DNA of 6,753 bases, taken from Holosporales bacterium (GTDB taxonomy: Bacteria; Pseudomonadota; Alphaproteobacteria; Caedimonadales; UBA9215). Positions 1-6,539 of the stretch are shown here, piece after piece. The first letter of the stretch is position 1; each line of letters begins with the position of its first letter. Location of the stretch: NCBI GenBank assembly GCA_003503995.1, contig DOCA01000227.1:1-6753 (forward strand). The letters run 5' to 3'. The notes beneath the pieces were generated by a model. It did no database searches. It saw nothing but the letters and a program-made list of their open reading frames with translations, and was not told where the DNA came from. Made by a program: the position numbers and the translations under genes.

Positions 1-915
1 ATAAGCCGCATCATCGGCACTTCCTGATTTATGAGAACGATCGGTTTTTGCGGCACCACCAGTTGCGTTTGCCTCTGCTGAGTCACCACCTCCAAAGCCG
101 CCTAAGACGACATTAAAGATCGAGCGGTTCATGCCTTTACACATGATATAGCTTAGGATTGCGCCAGAGGCTCCAACAAGGGCGCCTGTGATGATAAGCA
201 AATGGTTGTTAAGGGTAAACCCAATACCAGCAGCTGCCCAACCAGAATAAGAGTTGAGCATGGAAACAATCACGGGCATATCGGCGCCGCCAATGGGAAG
301 AATTAGTAAAAATCCAAGGAGAAGGCTAACAGCTATGATCAGAGCGAAAATGGCATAGGACTCTGATTGCACAAAAAAGAAAGTAAGAGCAATGAGGCTC
401 AATCCAAAGGCGGCATTTAACCAATGCTGCCCAGAAAAAGTAAGGGGTGTACCACTCACTAGGCCTTGGAGTTTACCAAAGGCCACAAGAGATCCCGTAA
501 AGGTAATAGCACCAATGGCGACACCAATAGACATTTCAATAAGGCTTGCATCTGCCACATGACCAACCGTACCAATGCCAAAGGCGGCAGGACTTAAGAG
601 AGCAGAGGTTGCTACACAAACGGCAGCCAATCCAACAAGGCTGTGGAACGCTGCGACTAATTGAGGCAAAGACGTCATCTCAATCTTTTTCGCAATGACC
701 GTTCCAATGGCACCACCAACGGCAACACCAAGAACAATGAGGAAGTAGTTATTAACATCCCGAGAAAACACTGTTGCGCCAATGGCAAGGAGCATTCCGA
801 TCATGCCGTAGGCGTTTCCGCCTCGGGCTGTTTTGGGGGACGATAAACCGCGCAATGCCATAATAAAACAGACAGAGGCGATGAGGTAAAGGATGGCTTG
901 AAGATTATCACTCAT
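1..915 (-). CDS. pntB: NAD(P)+ transhydrogenase subunit beta, C-terminus outside window
   Basis: This is the beta subunit of the proton-translocating transhydrogenase of the inner membrane, which carries most of the proton channel (domain II) and the NADP(H)-binding domain III. The 305 codons visible start at ATG 915-913 and stay open to the window edge; full proteins are about 460 residues, so domain III is missing here. The visible part is a run of about eight or nine hydrophobic helices (roughly 4-258), then a Gly/Ala/Ser-rich linker (271-305). Family motifs are intact: LSSPKTARGGNAYGMIGM near 24-41, AAFHSLVG with His91, GGADMP with Asp212, and SMLNSYSGWAAAGIGF with Asn221; by family knowledge these correspond to E. 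coli PntB His91, Asp213 and Asn222 of the proton pathway. The Shine-Dalgarno TAAAGG (930-925) overlaps the pntAB stop codon, 9 nt before the start, suggesting translational coupling. No damage is seen. Confidence 0.97.
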   Translation of the reverse strand, partial: MSDNLQAILYLIASVCFIMALRGLSSPKTARGGNAYGMIGMLLAIGATVFSRDVNNYFLIVLGVAVGGAIGTVIAKKIEMTSLPQLVAAFHSLVGLAAVCVATSALLSPAAFGIGTVGHVADASLIEMSIGVAIGAITFTGSLVAFGKLQGLVSGTPLTFSGQHWLNAAFGLSLIALTFFFVQSESYAIFALIIAVSLLLGFLLILPIGGADMPVIVSMLNSYSGWAAAGIGFTLNNHLLIITGALVGASGAILSYIMCKGMNRSIFNVVLGGFGGGDSAEANATGGAAKTDRSHKSGSADDAAY

Positions 916-927
916 GGGGAAATGCCT

Positions 928-1359
928 TTATTTTTTCTTTTTATTGGAAGAGAACATGGAAAGCATGCGCTGTGTCACAATAAAGCCACCAAAGATATTA
1001 ATGGAGGCAAGAGTCACAGCAATAAAGCCCATGATGGATGCAAAGTTAAAGTCCGCAAGGCCAGCGGCCATAAGAGCGCCGACAATGATCACGCTGGATA
1101 CTGCATTGGTGATCGCCATGAGAGGCGAGTGCAAGGCTGGCGTTACTTTCCAGACAACATAATACCCAACGAAAGCCGCTAGAATAAAAATGGTTAGACC
1201 CATAATAAGGGGAGAAGTCCCCAAAGCCGCAGCCTCTTGAGCGGCGGCATTGCTAATAGCTTCTTGGGCTATTTTTTGGAGCTCTGTTGATTTTTCAGCA
1301 AGGGCAAAAGCCTTATTTGAAATATCTTTTGCGTTTTGAACGACAGTATCTAAACTCAT
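928..1359 (-). CDS. pntAB: NAD(P)+ transhydrogenase subunit alpha part 2, membrane domain
   Basis: This 143-aa protein supplies the alpha-side helices of the membrane domain in species where the alpha subunit is split into two polypeptides. Residues 1-46 are a soluble, Ala/Glu-rich, probably helical leader. Three membrane segments follow at about 51-72, 83-101 and 108-128. The conserved stretch VTPALHSPLMAITNAVSS lies at 72-89 between the first two helices, and NIFGGFIVTQRML closes the third, as in PntA C-terminal domains of E. coli type. The chain ends in four lysines, which suits a cytoplasmic C-terminus. It starts 3 nt after the pntA stop; its Shine-Dalgarno AAAAAGG (1374-1368) lies inside the last pntA codons, 8 nt before the ATG. 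It ends 12 nt before pntB. It is surely co-transcribed and probably translationally coupled with both. Confidence 0.96.
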   Translation of the reverse strand: MSLDTVVQNAKDISNKAFALAEKSTELQKIAQEAISNAAAQEAAALGTSPLIMGLTIFILAAFVGYYVVWKVTPALHSPLMAITNAVSSVIIVGALMAAGLADFNFASIMGFIAVTLASINIFGGFIVTQRMLSMFSSNKKKK

Positions 1360-1362
1360 TTT

Positions 1363-2646
1363 TTAGACCTTTTTCTTTGTGGTTTTTGCAGCAGGTGCTT
1401 TCTTAGGGGTAGCTTTTGCTTTCGATGTTTTTGTAGGCGCTTCTTTTTTTGCTGGTGCTTTCTTAACGGGTGCTTTAGACGCACCACCAGCACTGCCAAG
1501 TTTTTTAAAATTGGGATGAGTGACAGAGCCGCCATGGGTCAAAACAGACCCTTTAAGGATATCATCGTCAAGGTTAACATTGAGTTTTTTGGCTTCTTTG
1601 TCCCAAAGCAAGACGAGCAAATTATAAATATTGCGCGCATAAAGGGTACTGGCTTCAGCGGCAATGCGTCCAGGAAGATTGCTGTAACCGATGATCTTCA
1701 CACCGTTTGTTCCGACGATTTTCTCAGGCTGAGAACCGTCAACATTTCCGCCAGCTTCAACGGCCATGTCTACGATAACGCTACCCGCTTTCATGCTTTT
1801 TACCATGGCAGCGGAAATGAGTTTTGGAGCAGGTTTCCCAGGAATCAACGCTGTGGTCACAATGATGTCCGAGGCTGCAACGGTCGCAGCAATTTTCTCG
1901 GCCTGACGTTTTTTGTAATCAGCACTCATTTCTTTGGCGTATCCACCAGAGGTCTCGGCGGCTTCTGCTTCATCGCTTTCAACCTCAACAAATTTCGCGC
2001 CCAAGCTTTCCACTTGTTCTTTAACGGCAGGACGAACATCAAAGGCAGACACAACAGCGCCCAAGCGCTTTGCGGTTGCAATGGCTTGAAGGCCTGCAAC
2101 ACCAGCGCCAAGAATCAAAACTTTTGCAGGGGGAACCGTGCCAGCCGCTGTCATCATCATGGGGAAAGACCCGCCATAGCAATAGATGGCATCAATGATG
2201 GCACGATAGCCGCCAAGGTTGGCTTGGGAGGACAAAATATCCATACTTTGAGCGCGGGTAATACGGGGAATCATTTCGAGGCTAATGGCCGTAATGCCGT
2301 TTTTGCCATAGGCTTTGATGCCCGCTTCGTTGGTAAAAGGTGCAAGGCTTGAAATCAAGAGAGCCCCTTTTTTTAAAGCCCCAAGTTCATCAACTTTGCC
2401 GTCACCTTTCATAAGGGGATGACGAACTTTTAAGAGAATATCCGTGTTTTTAGAGGCTGCTTCTGGGGTTGCGCCAAGGGTTGCACCAGCGGCTTTATAG
2501 GCCTCGTCGGTGAAGGATGCCAACACGCCAGCCCCTTTTTCAACGTGGACATCAAACCCAAGGGCTGTCATTTTCTTGACAGTCTCGGGGGTTGCCGCAA
2601 CCCGTGTTTCATTTTGGCGGCGCTCTTTTAGAACGGTAATCTTCAT
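1363..2646 (-). CDS. pntA: NAD(P)+ transhydrogenase subunit alpha part 1, NAD(H)-binding domain
   Basis: This 427-aa protein (often named pntAA) is domain I of the transhydrogenase: it binds NADH at the cytoplasmic face and passes hydride to NADP+ on PntB domain III. The N-terminal alanine dehydrogenase/PNT domain opens with the typical KERRQNETRVAATP (7-20). The mobile loop residues Arg128, Gln133 and Asp136 (in PRITRAQSMD) match the RQD loop known from Rhodospirillum rubrum. The Rossmann fold shows GAGVAG at 180-185 and an acidic residue, Asp203 in AFDVRP, for the NAD ribose. Domain I ends near 383. It is followed by an unusual 44-residue tail with 14 Lys, many Ala/Pro and one Glu; split alpha subunits are usually about 375-385 aa without such a tail. 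The start is supported by AAAAGG (2660-2655), 8 nt upstream. This is the first gene of the operon and is transcribed away from the lipoprotein gene. Confidence 0.97.
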   Translation of the reverse strand: MKITVLKERRQNETRVAATPETVKKMTALGFDVHVEKGAGVLASFTDEAYKAAGATLGATPEAASKNTDILLKVRHPLMKGDGKVDELGALKKGALLISSLAPFTNEAGIKAYGKNGITAISLEMIPRITRAQSMDILSSQANLGGYRAIIDAIYCYGGSFPMMMTAAGTVPPAKVLILGAGVAGLQAIATAKRLGAVVSAFDVRPAVKEQVESLGAKFVEVESDEAEAAETSGGYAKEMSADYKKRQAEKIAATVAASDIIVTTALIPGKPAPKLISAAMVKSMKAGSVIVDMAVEAGGNVDGSQPEKIVGTNGVKIIGYSNLPGRIAAEASTLYARNIYNLLVLLWDKEAKKLNVNLDDDILKGSVLTHGGSVTHPNFKKLGSAGGASKAPVKKAPAKKEAPTKTSKAKATPKKAPAAKTTKKKV

Positions 2647-2766
2647 GGAAAAAGCCTTTTATATTTTCTTCTATTTTTATCATGAGCGCGGGAAAATTGT
2701 AAGCCCTCCTGTTAAAATTATGCTAACCTAAAAATATTATGAAACAGAACGCAGTACAGGGCGGAA
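2647..2766. promoter_or_regulatory. Divergent intergenic region of pntA and the lipoprotein gene
   Basis: These 120 bases must hold promoters for both the pnt operon (minus) and the lipoprotein gene (plus). For the plus strand, TTAAAA (2712-2717), a 17-bp spacer and TATTAT (2735-2740) form a plausible sigma70 promoter ending 26 bp before the ATG. On the minus strand no good box pair stands out: CTTACA followed 18 bp later by TAAAAA is the best I found and is weak. A short inverted repeat, GTTA-N9-TAAC (2711-2727), overlaps the plus-strand promoter and could be an operator or chance. The individual boxes are inference. Confidence 0.4.
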
Positions 2767-3216
2767 ATGACACTTTTTCTTAAAGGCTTTTTAGGCTTTC
2801 TTACTCTAGGTGCAACACTTCTTATGATTGGATGCGATGGGGCGGGGCTGACGTCCTCCGAGAATATTATTAGTTCGGGTTGGGCAAGAGTTTCCAATGA
2901 AGATGCCGAGGGGCAAGCTCCTTTATATTGTTATAAAACCATCGGGGCACCCGACTGTTATACAACCCCTGATCCAAGGCGTGCCTCTCAACTTGTAAGC
3001 GTTTACCCCGCAAAAAATACAGCCCGTCCTGCTGGCATGGGCAAAATCATTCATGTCCTGACCGAAGGATTTGACGAGGAAGATGAGAGCGCCATCAAAG
3101 AGCGCGAGCTAGATAAAGTGCGCTATTACCCTAGCCCCGAAGAGAAAGCTCTCTCCCGAAACCTCGAAGCCGCCAGACGCGGCAAAGAAGTAGACGGGCC
3201 ATTGAGGTTGGAGTAG
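2767..3216 (+). CDS. Small putative lipoprotein, alphaproteobacterial type
   Basis: This 149-aa exported protein has no function I can name. A hydrophobic signal peptide (4-22) ends in LLMIGC, so Cys23 is a likely lipidation site; Met at the -3 position makes the lipobox slightly non-standard. After Cys23 the chain is soluble. The middle holds a compact motif, APLYCYKTIGAPDCYTTPDP (51-70), with Cys55 and Cys64, which could form a disulfide in the periplasm; I recall similar YCY-x-DCY motifs in small lipoproteins of other alphaproteobacteria, but this is from memory. The C-terminal third (100-149) is strongly charged, acidic then basic, and likely helical. AGGG (2758-2761) lies 5 nt before the ATG. 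The gene is divergent from pntA and convergent with the 242-aa membrane protein gene, so it is probably transcribed alone. Confidence 0.75.
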   Translation: MTLFLKGFLGFLTLGATLLMIGCDGAGLTSSENIISSGWARVSNEDAEGQAPLYCYKTIGAPDCYTTPDPRRASQLVSVYPAKNTARPAGMGKIIHVLTEGFDEEDESAIKERELDKVRYYPSPEEKALSRNLEAARRGKEVDGPLRLE

Positions 3217-3239
3217 GGGAGTTAATCTTCCCACTCTTT
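3211..3239. terminator. Short hairpin shared by two convergent genes
   Basis: GAGT, a bulged A, then GGGGAG (3211-3221) pairs across a five-base loop with CTTCCC ACTC (3227-3236), giving about 10 bp with one G-U pair. TTT follows on the plus strand. The hairpin covers the TAG of the lipoprotein gene (3214-3216) and the stop of the opposing gene (3222-3224). It may act as a weak bidirectional terminator, but the T tract is short and there is almost none on the minus strand. Confidence 0.35.
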
Positions 3240-3950
3240 GAGAAGACGCATGGCGTTGGGTTCAACTTTTTCATCTTTATAGCAAAGGTCAAAATAGAGT
3301 TTATAAAATTCCAGATATGTTTTAAGTCGCCCTGCATAAAGCGTTTTAATTTCATCATCTTTCAAGACTTGATTTTCTTTGTATATATAGATTGTACCCA
3401 TTACATCAGCAAAATTTAAATAACGAAAAAACTTTTCTATATTTTTTTCTTCCTTATTCAGGTTGCTATTTCTCTCTTGCTTATCCTGATCAGTGCAGGT
3501 TGTAGCTGGTAGGCAACGGATAGAGTTTTTATATAGGTCATTTACATATTCTTGAACTTTATGTGTTGCAAGGTCTTTATTATTTTCTTTTTTTAATTCC
3601 ATCCAATAAACTTCCCAGAGTTCACAACGCACCTTGGTAATTTCGGGTGAAATCCACTGCTCATCTAGGTGGCGAATAAATTCCATTTTTAAGGTTTTTC
3701 TTATGGGATTCACTTGAGAGTAAGCAATATAGGCAATGGCAATGGCGGCCATGCTTGCAATAACGGCTAAGGTGATCTCAATGTCATTTAATAAAGTGCT
3801 TTTTTTAGAGATAAAATCAGGATATTTTTCTAATCCCATATAAACTCCTTTAAGAAAAGGAAAAATCAATATTGATAATAAAATAAGCAATATGATTAAC
3901 CATAATGTTTCTTTTGAACATATACGAACTTTACATTTGGAACACTGCAT
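3222..3950 (-). CDS. Unrecognised membrane protein with two TM segments and N-terminal cysteines
   Basis: I do not recognise this 242-aa protein. It opens with a short cysteine cluster (Cys3, Cys6, Cys11) that could bind a metal. It then has two hydrophobic segments at about 15-33 and 58-78, separated by a short loop, and a hydrophilic C-terminal domain (80-242) rich in Lys, Glu, Tyr and Trp. The segment after the second helix (FIRHLDEQWISPEITKVRCE, 91-110) recalls the layout of two-helix proteins with a cytoplasmic helical domain such as DUF4760-like proteins, but this is only a suspicion. The start is well supported: AGGAGG (3961-3956) lies 5 nt before the ATG, and an extended -10 promoter lies about 30 bp upstream. 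The gene is clearly more AT-rich than the pnt operon. It stands between the terminator of the broken transporter and the convergent lipoprotein gene, so it looks like a separate, intact unit. Confidence 0.75.
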   Translation of the reverse strand: MQCSKCKVRICSKETLWLIILLILLSILIFPFLKGVYMGLEKYPDFISKKSTLLNDIEITLAVIASMAAIAIAYIAYSQVNPIRKTLKMEFIRHLDEQWISPEITKVRCELWEVYWMELKKENNKDLATHKVQEYVNDLYKNSIRCLPATTCTDQDKQERNSNLNKEEKNIEKFFRYLNFADVMGTIYIYKENQVLKDDEIKTLYAGRLKTYLEFYKLYFDLCYKDEKVEPNAMRLLKEWED

Positions 3951-3955
3951 AACGC

Positions 3956-3961
3956 CCTCCT
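3956..3961 (-). promoter_or_regulatory. Strong Shine-Dalgarno of the 242-aa protein
   Basis: AGGAGG on the minus strand, 5 nt before the ATG at 3950, is the best ribosome binding site in the window and fixes the start, including the cysteine-bearing N-terminus. Confidence 0.8.
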
Positions 3962-3982
3962 AGATAAAATGTAACCACTTGA

Positions 3983-3991
3983 ATTATAACA
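3983..3991 (-). promoter_or_regulatory. Extended -10 promoter of the 242-aa protein gene
   Basis: The minus strand reads TGTTATAAT: a perfect TATAAT hexamer with the TG of an extended -10 element. It is preceded by T/A-rich DNA (3992-4010) without a convincing -35 box at 16-18 bp; extended -10 promoters often do without one. Transcription would begin near 3976 and leave a leader of about 25 nt. The site lies downstream of the transporter hairpin, so the gene does not depend on read-through. Confidence 0.6.
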
Positions 3992-4062
3992 AAAAAATAT
4001 TAAAAAATTCTTAAGATGCTTTATGAAATTGAGTAAGGGGGGATGGATTTAGACGGCTCGGC

Positions 4063-4099
4063 AAAAGATTCTTGGGAGTAGCAACAACCCTCAAGAATC
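4063..4099 (-). terminator. Terminator-like hairpin at the end of the MFS gene
   Basis: GATTCTTG (minus strand 4099-4092) and its exact complement CAAGAATC (4074-4067) form an 8-bp stem that can extend by about two G-C pairs past a bulge, with a loop of about ten bases, followed by TTTT (4066-4063). The 5' arm overlaps the TGA stop of the transporter (4093-4091). This fits a Rho-independent terminator with a short T tract. Confidence 0.6.
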
Positions 4100-5322
4100 G
4101 GCCCGAGGATCGAGTTCCGCTGCGATGGGGGTGGTGTTTGGCATGGGAACGAAGTTATGTTGCTCGTCATCGGTGTGAGGTTTTTGGATAAAGAGACGGC
4201 TGAGGAGGTAAATAAATAAGCTAAGACAAGCCACATTAAAGTAAATAAAGACGCCAACATAACCAAAAACAGACTGAAAGGCTGGGGCGATGAGAGGCCC
4301 AAAGACCGCGCCAACACCATAGGCGAGCATCAGTCCTTGGGTAGCTGAGATAATGGCATTGGGATTAAGAACGTCACAGGTATGGCTTATGCTCACGGGA
4401 TATAATGAAAAGGACACCCCCCCAAATAAGAACATGAGGCCATATAAAAAGAGACCAGATTGTTGAGGAATCATGATTAAGACAGAGCCAATGGCAATAA
4501 TAATGGCACATAAAATCATTAGCATTTTACGGCGGTCAAATTGGTCCGATAACTAACCTACGGGATACTGTAACAAAACCCCTCCCATCAAAACCAAGAA
4601 CATCACAAAGGCTGTTTCCGATAAATCCGTCAAAATTGTTCTAAGGTAAAGCGGAACGAAAGCGGAGATGGCTCCGAACATTAAACCTGAGCAGGTACAG
4701 GAAACGAGACCTGAAGGCGAAAGTCTGAAAAGGTCTAAAACGTTTAACGCAGAAGGCTCTTCAATGACGGGATTTCCAGCGCGGGTTGTGGCAAGAGGGA
4801 CAATGGAAAGAGCTGCCAAAATAGCCGCAATGGTAAATAAAAGAGAGGAGGTAGCACTGCCAATATTTAAAAGGAACTGCCCCGAGGCAGAAGCCCCATA
4901 AATAGCAATCATATAAAGGGCAAGGAAAACACCTCGTGTTTTAACGGTGCTTTCTTTTAAGATCCAACTTTCAATCACAATATAGAGGCCTGCCAAACAG
5001 TAACCCGATAAGGCACGCAATAGACACCAAAGGACTAAAAAATAAGTAAGACCCATGGATAAAATGGCCACGGTGATTAAGGCTGCAAAAGCAGAAAAGG
5101 CTCTGATATGACCGATGCGTAGAATCAGAGGCGCATTACGAAAGGCTCCAAGGGCCATACCTAAATAGTAGGCACCCGTATGAGACCAACGTCAAAAGCG
5201 CTCCCACCTGCGGCATTAATGCGGATGGGAATAAAGGTCGCCAAGACACCAAGACCATTAATGAGGATAAAAATACTCACCAAGGGGGCTGCAATTTTAA
5301 AGAGTGTCTTTGCTTGGATCAT
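4091..5322 (-). pseudogene. YcaD-type MFS transporter, broken by a frameshift and a stop codon
   Basis: The intact gene would encode about 410 residues of a 12-helix major facilitator, close to the usual length. The sequence matches, from memory, the YcaD branch (TC 2.A.1.26): IVIESWILKE and RGVFLALYM in the first half, then SLYPVSISHTCDVL and AYGVGAVFGPLIAP in the second. The substrate is unknown. Reading starts at ATG 5322-5320; an in-frame TGA lies just upstream, and no clear Shine-Dalgarno is seen. After VGLI one base is missing around 5174-5181, so this frame stops at 5163-5161, while the next frame continues with AYYLGMALGAF. At 4555-4553 an in-frame TAG falls in the loop signature PVG-stop-LSDQFDRRK, after which the same frame continues to the true stop at 4093-4091. 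Two independent lesions indicate a pseudogene unless the assembly is wrong. The terminator-like hairpin remains. Confidence 0.88.
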
Positions 5323-5520
5323 GGGTATTCACAAAGGTTATTTTTCTCAGTTTATCATGCTCTTTAAATTTTATGAAATCTACAATGTGTGAAAGGCCCA
5401 TTAATCCTCATATTTTGAAAGAGACTTAGAGGGGGATAAGTAGGATGCTTTTTTTGTTTTGATAACGCGCCTTTGAGACGGCTTCAAAAAGACTTGAATT
5501 AATAAATACTAGGGTGCTAC
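5323..5520. other. AT-rich non-coding region between MFS pseudogene and small ORF
   Basis: No gene could be supported here. It should hold the former promoter of the minus-strand transporter; TAAAAT (5373-5368) is a possible -10 box, but no convincing -35 box accompanies it. For the plus-strand 31-codon ORF no clear promoter was found. TTTTGA (5457-5462) and TCAAAA (5484-5489) form an imperfect inverted repeat of unknown meaning. A T-rich run (5446-5460) is not preceded by a stable hairpin. Confidence 0.5.
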
Positions 5521-5616
5521 ATGAAACTTATAAAATACTTACTTATAGCACAATCCTGTTTTATCTTTTCAATGCTTCAGGCCTCAAGTAGAGATGACTT
5601 TCTTGTTGGTGCCTAG
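5521..5616 (+). pseudogene. Orphan signal-peptide ORF, likely remnant of an exported-protein gene
   Basis: ATG at 5521 opens 31 codons ending at TAG 5614-5616. The product has the full layout of a Sec signal peptide: basic start (MKLIKY), hydrophobic core (about 7-19) and a plausible cleavage site after Ala21 (MLQA-SSRDDF). AGGG (5511-5514) lies 6 nt before the ATG. Only about ten residues follow the cleavage site, too short for a typical mature protein, and no frame carries on for any distance before the opposing gene at 5656. I read it as the 5' end of a deleted gene; a genuine tiny secreted peptide is the alternative. It is unlike the signal peptide of the neighbouring TraB/GumN protein, so it is not an obvious duplicate. 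Confidence 0.5.
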
Positions 5617-5655
5617 GCTGGACCTTTTTGACTATTTAAGTCTATCAAGTTACTG

Positions 5656-6528
5656 TTAAAAATTCATTTGAGAGACCTGATAACCGTGTTGTTTTAAAGC
5701 TTTGACCATGCCTGGTAAGTGGTTCACACCCACACCAAAAAGGTCGTTCAAGTGTAAGTCATTTAATCTTTGGTTCGTGGCGATTTCTAAAAGCCTCTCA
5801 ACAAAGAGAGCATCTCTTATTCTGAAGTGTTTTTCATGCGACATATCAAGGGTCTCTGAATCAAGATTTGAGATAGCTTCTTTTAAGGTTTTTGGGTAGG
5901 AGGGAGCGATCTCATCATCATCACTATTATCCTCAGCCATGAGCTCTTCATATGAAATGTCCCCGAAAAATGCCATGCTTTGAAGCGTTTCTTTTGAGCT
6001 TAGTAAGTAATGATATGCATCATTATTTTTTTCTTTATAAAATTTTTCGAGCGATTCATCCATTCCTTGTACGTATTCTTCATCTTTGATGATTGTGCTA
6101 AATAGGTAGTATGTATGGGCAAAAGAGAGGTTGTGTTGGGATAATTGATGGAATATTTCTTGTTCTTCAGATGTGAGTTGATTGTATTTGTCTGATCTTT
6201 TAAAGGTTTCAAAGTCTTCGTCACTTTCTCGGTACCCCCAAATTTCTCCAAGATCTTTCGCTGCGAGAGAATCTTCTGCTGCTGTTTCACTAATAAATCT
6301 ATCGTAACTAAGTAAATGGTTTTGTGCTTTTCTATCTAAATCTCCGAATCTAAGGATATGTATTGTCCCTAGTAGCGAGAAAGTAGGCAGCTCTTTATGG
6401 GAGCAAACGAGTACAAGGGGTTTGACTGCAGAACTTTTTAAAGACTCTGAATTTTCAGTATCTGAAAAAGAAGATGCAAACCCTCCAGTAGTAACAAAAA
6501 AAACGGCCATCAAAAGTAGTTTATTCAT
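5656..6528 (-). CDS. Exported TraB/GumN-family protein
   Basis: This 290-aa protein has an N-terminal signal peptide (MNKLLLMAVFFVTTGGFASS), so it is probably periplasmic or secreted. The TraB/GumN pattern is recognisable: LLGTIHIL with His57 after the first strand, SETAAED with Glu81, GMDESLEKF near 155-163, an Arg-containing helix FRIRDALFVERLLEI (235-249), and the C-terminal LFGVGVNHLPGMVKALKQHG (263-282) with His270. Members are thought to be metal-dependent hydrolases related to the TIKI proteases, from the paired GxxH and GxxH motifs; the substrate here is unknown. Residues 199-207 are very acidic. The length is normal for the family. No Shine-Dalgarno precedes the ATG, and the stop codon of an IS630 transposase ends 8 bp upstream, so the native promoter may have been lost or replaced. 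It converges with the 31-codon ORF, 39 bp away; no good terminator was seen there. Confidence 0.8.
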   Translation of the reverse strand: MNKLLLMAVFFVTTGGFASSFSDTENSESLKSSAVKPLVLVCSHKELPTFSLLGTIHILRFGDLDRKAQNHLLSYDRFISETAAEDSLAAKDLGEIWGYRESDEDFETFKRSDKYNQLTSEEQEIFHQLSQHNLSFAHTYYLFSTIIKDEEYVQGMDESLEKFYKEKNNDAYHYLLSSKETLQSMAFFGDISYEELMAEDNSDDDEIAPSYPKTLKEAISNLDSETLDMSHEKHFRIRDALFVERLLEIATNQRLNDLHLNDLFGVGVNHLPGMVKALKQHGYQVSQMNF

Positions 6529-6539
6529 ATAGTAGTTTA
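6515..6539. repeat. 9-bp direct repeat at the transposase/TraB junction
   Basis: AGTAGTTTA occurs at 6515-6523 and again at 6531-6539, 16 bp apart. The two copies flank the TraB/GumN start codon, and the second covers the transposase stop. This is seen directly; whether it marks an IS end, a small duplication or chance is unknown. Confidence 0.5.

Noticed and set aside
661..1182. Plus-strand open frames opposite pntB and pntAB
   Set aside because: They are antisense to intact, highly conserved genes and show no ribosome binding site or domain.
1516..2352. Long plus-strand open frame (278 codons) opposite pntA
   Set aside because: It lies wholly antisense to a clearly conserved gene; its product is Cys/His/Asn-rich with no recognisable domain, as expected for a shadow frame.
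4553..4555. TAG recoded as a sense codon
   Set aside because: TAG ends the lipoprotein gene at a sensible place, and the same MFS gene also has an unrelated frameshift, so ordinary decay is simpler.
4091..5158. Two separate short membrane-protein genes instead of one pseudogene
   Set aside because: Both pieces lie in the same frame, separated only by one TAG, and together they match one continuous MFS protein.
5161..5190. Programmed frameshift in the MFS gene
   Set aside because: No slippery heptamer or downstream structure was seen, and the second lesion in the gene argues for decay.
5617..5655. Terminator between the 31-codon ORF and the TraB/GumN gene
   Set aside because: Only a 4-bp GACT/AGTC stem was found, too weak to call.
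6000..6290. Minus-strand 96-codon open frame inside the TraB/GumN gene
   Set aside because: It overlaps the recognisable family domain in another frame and its product is low-complexity Lys/Asn/Thr-rich.
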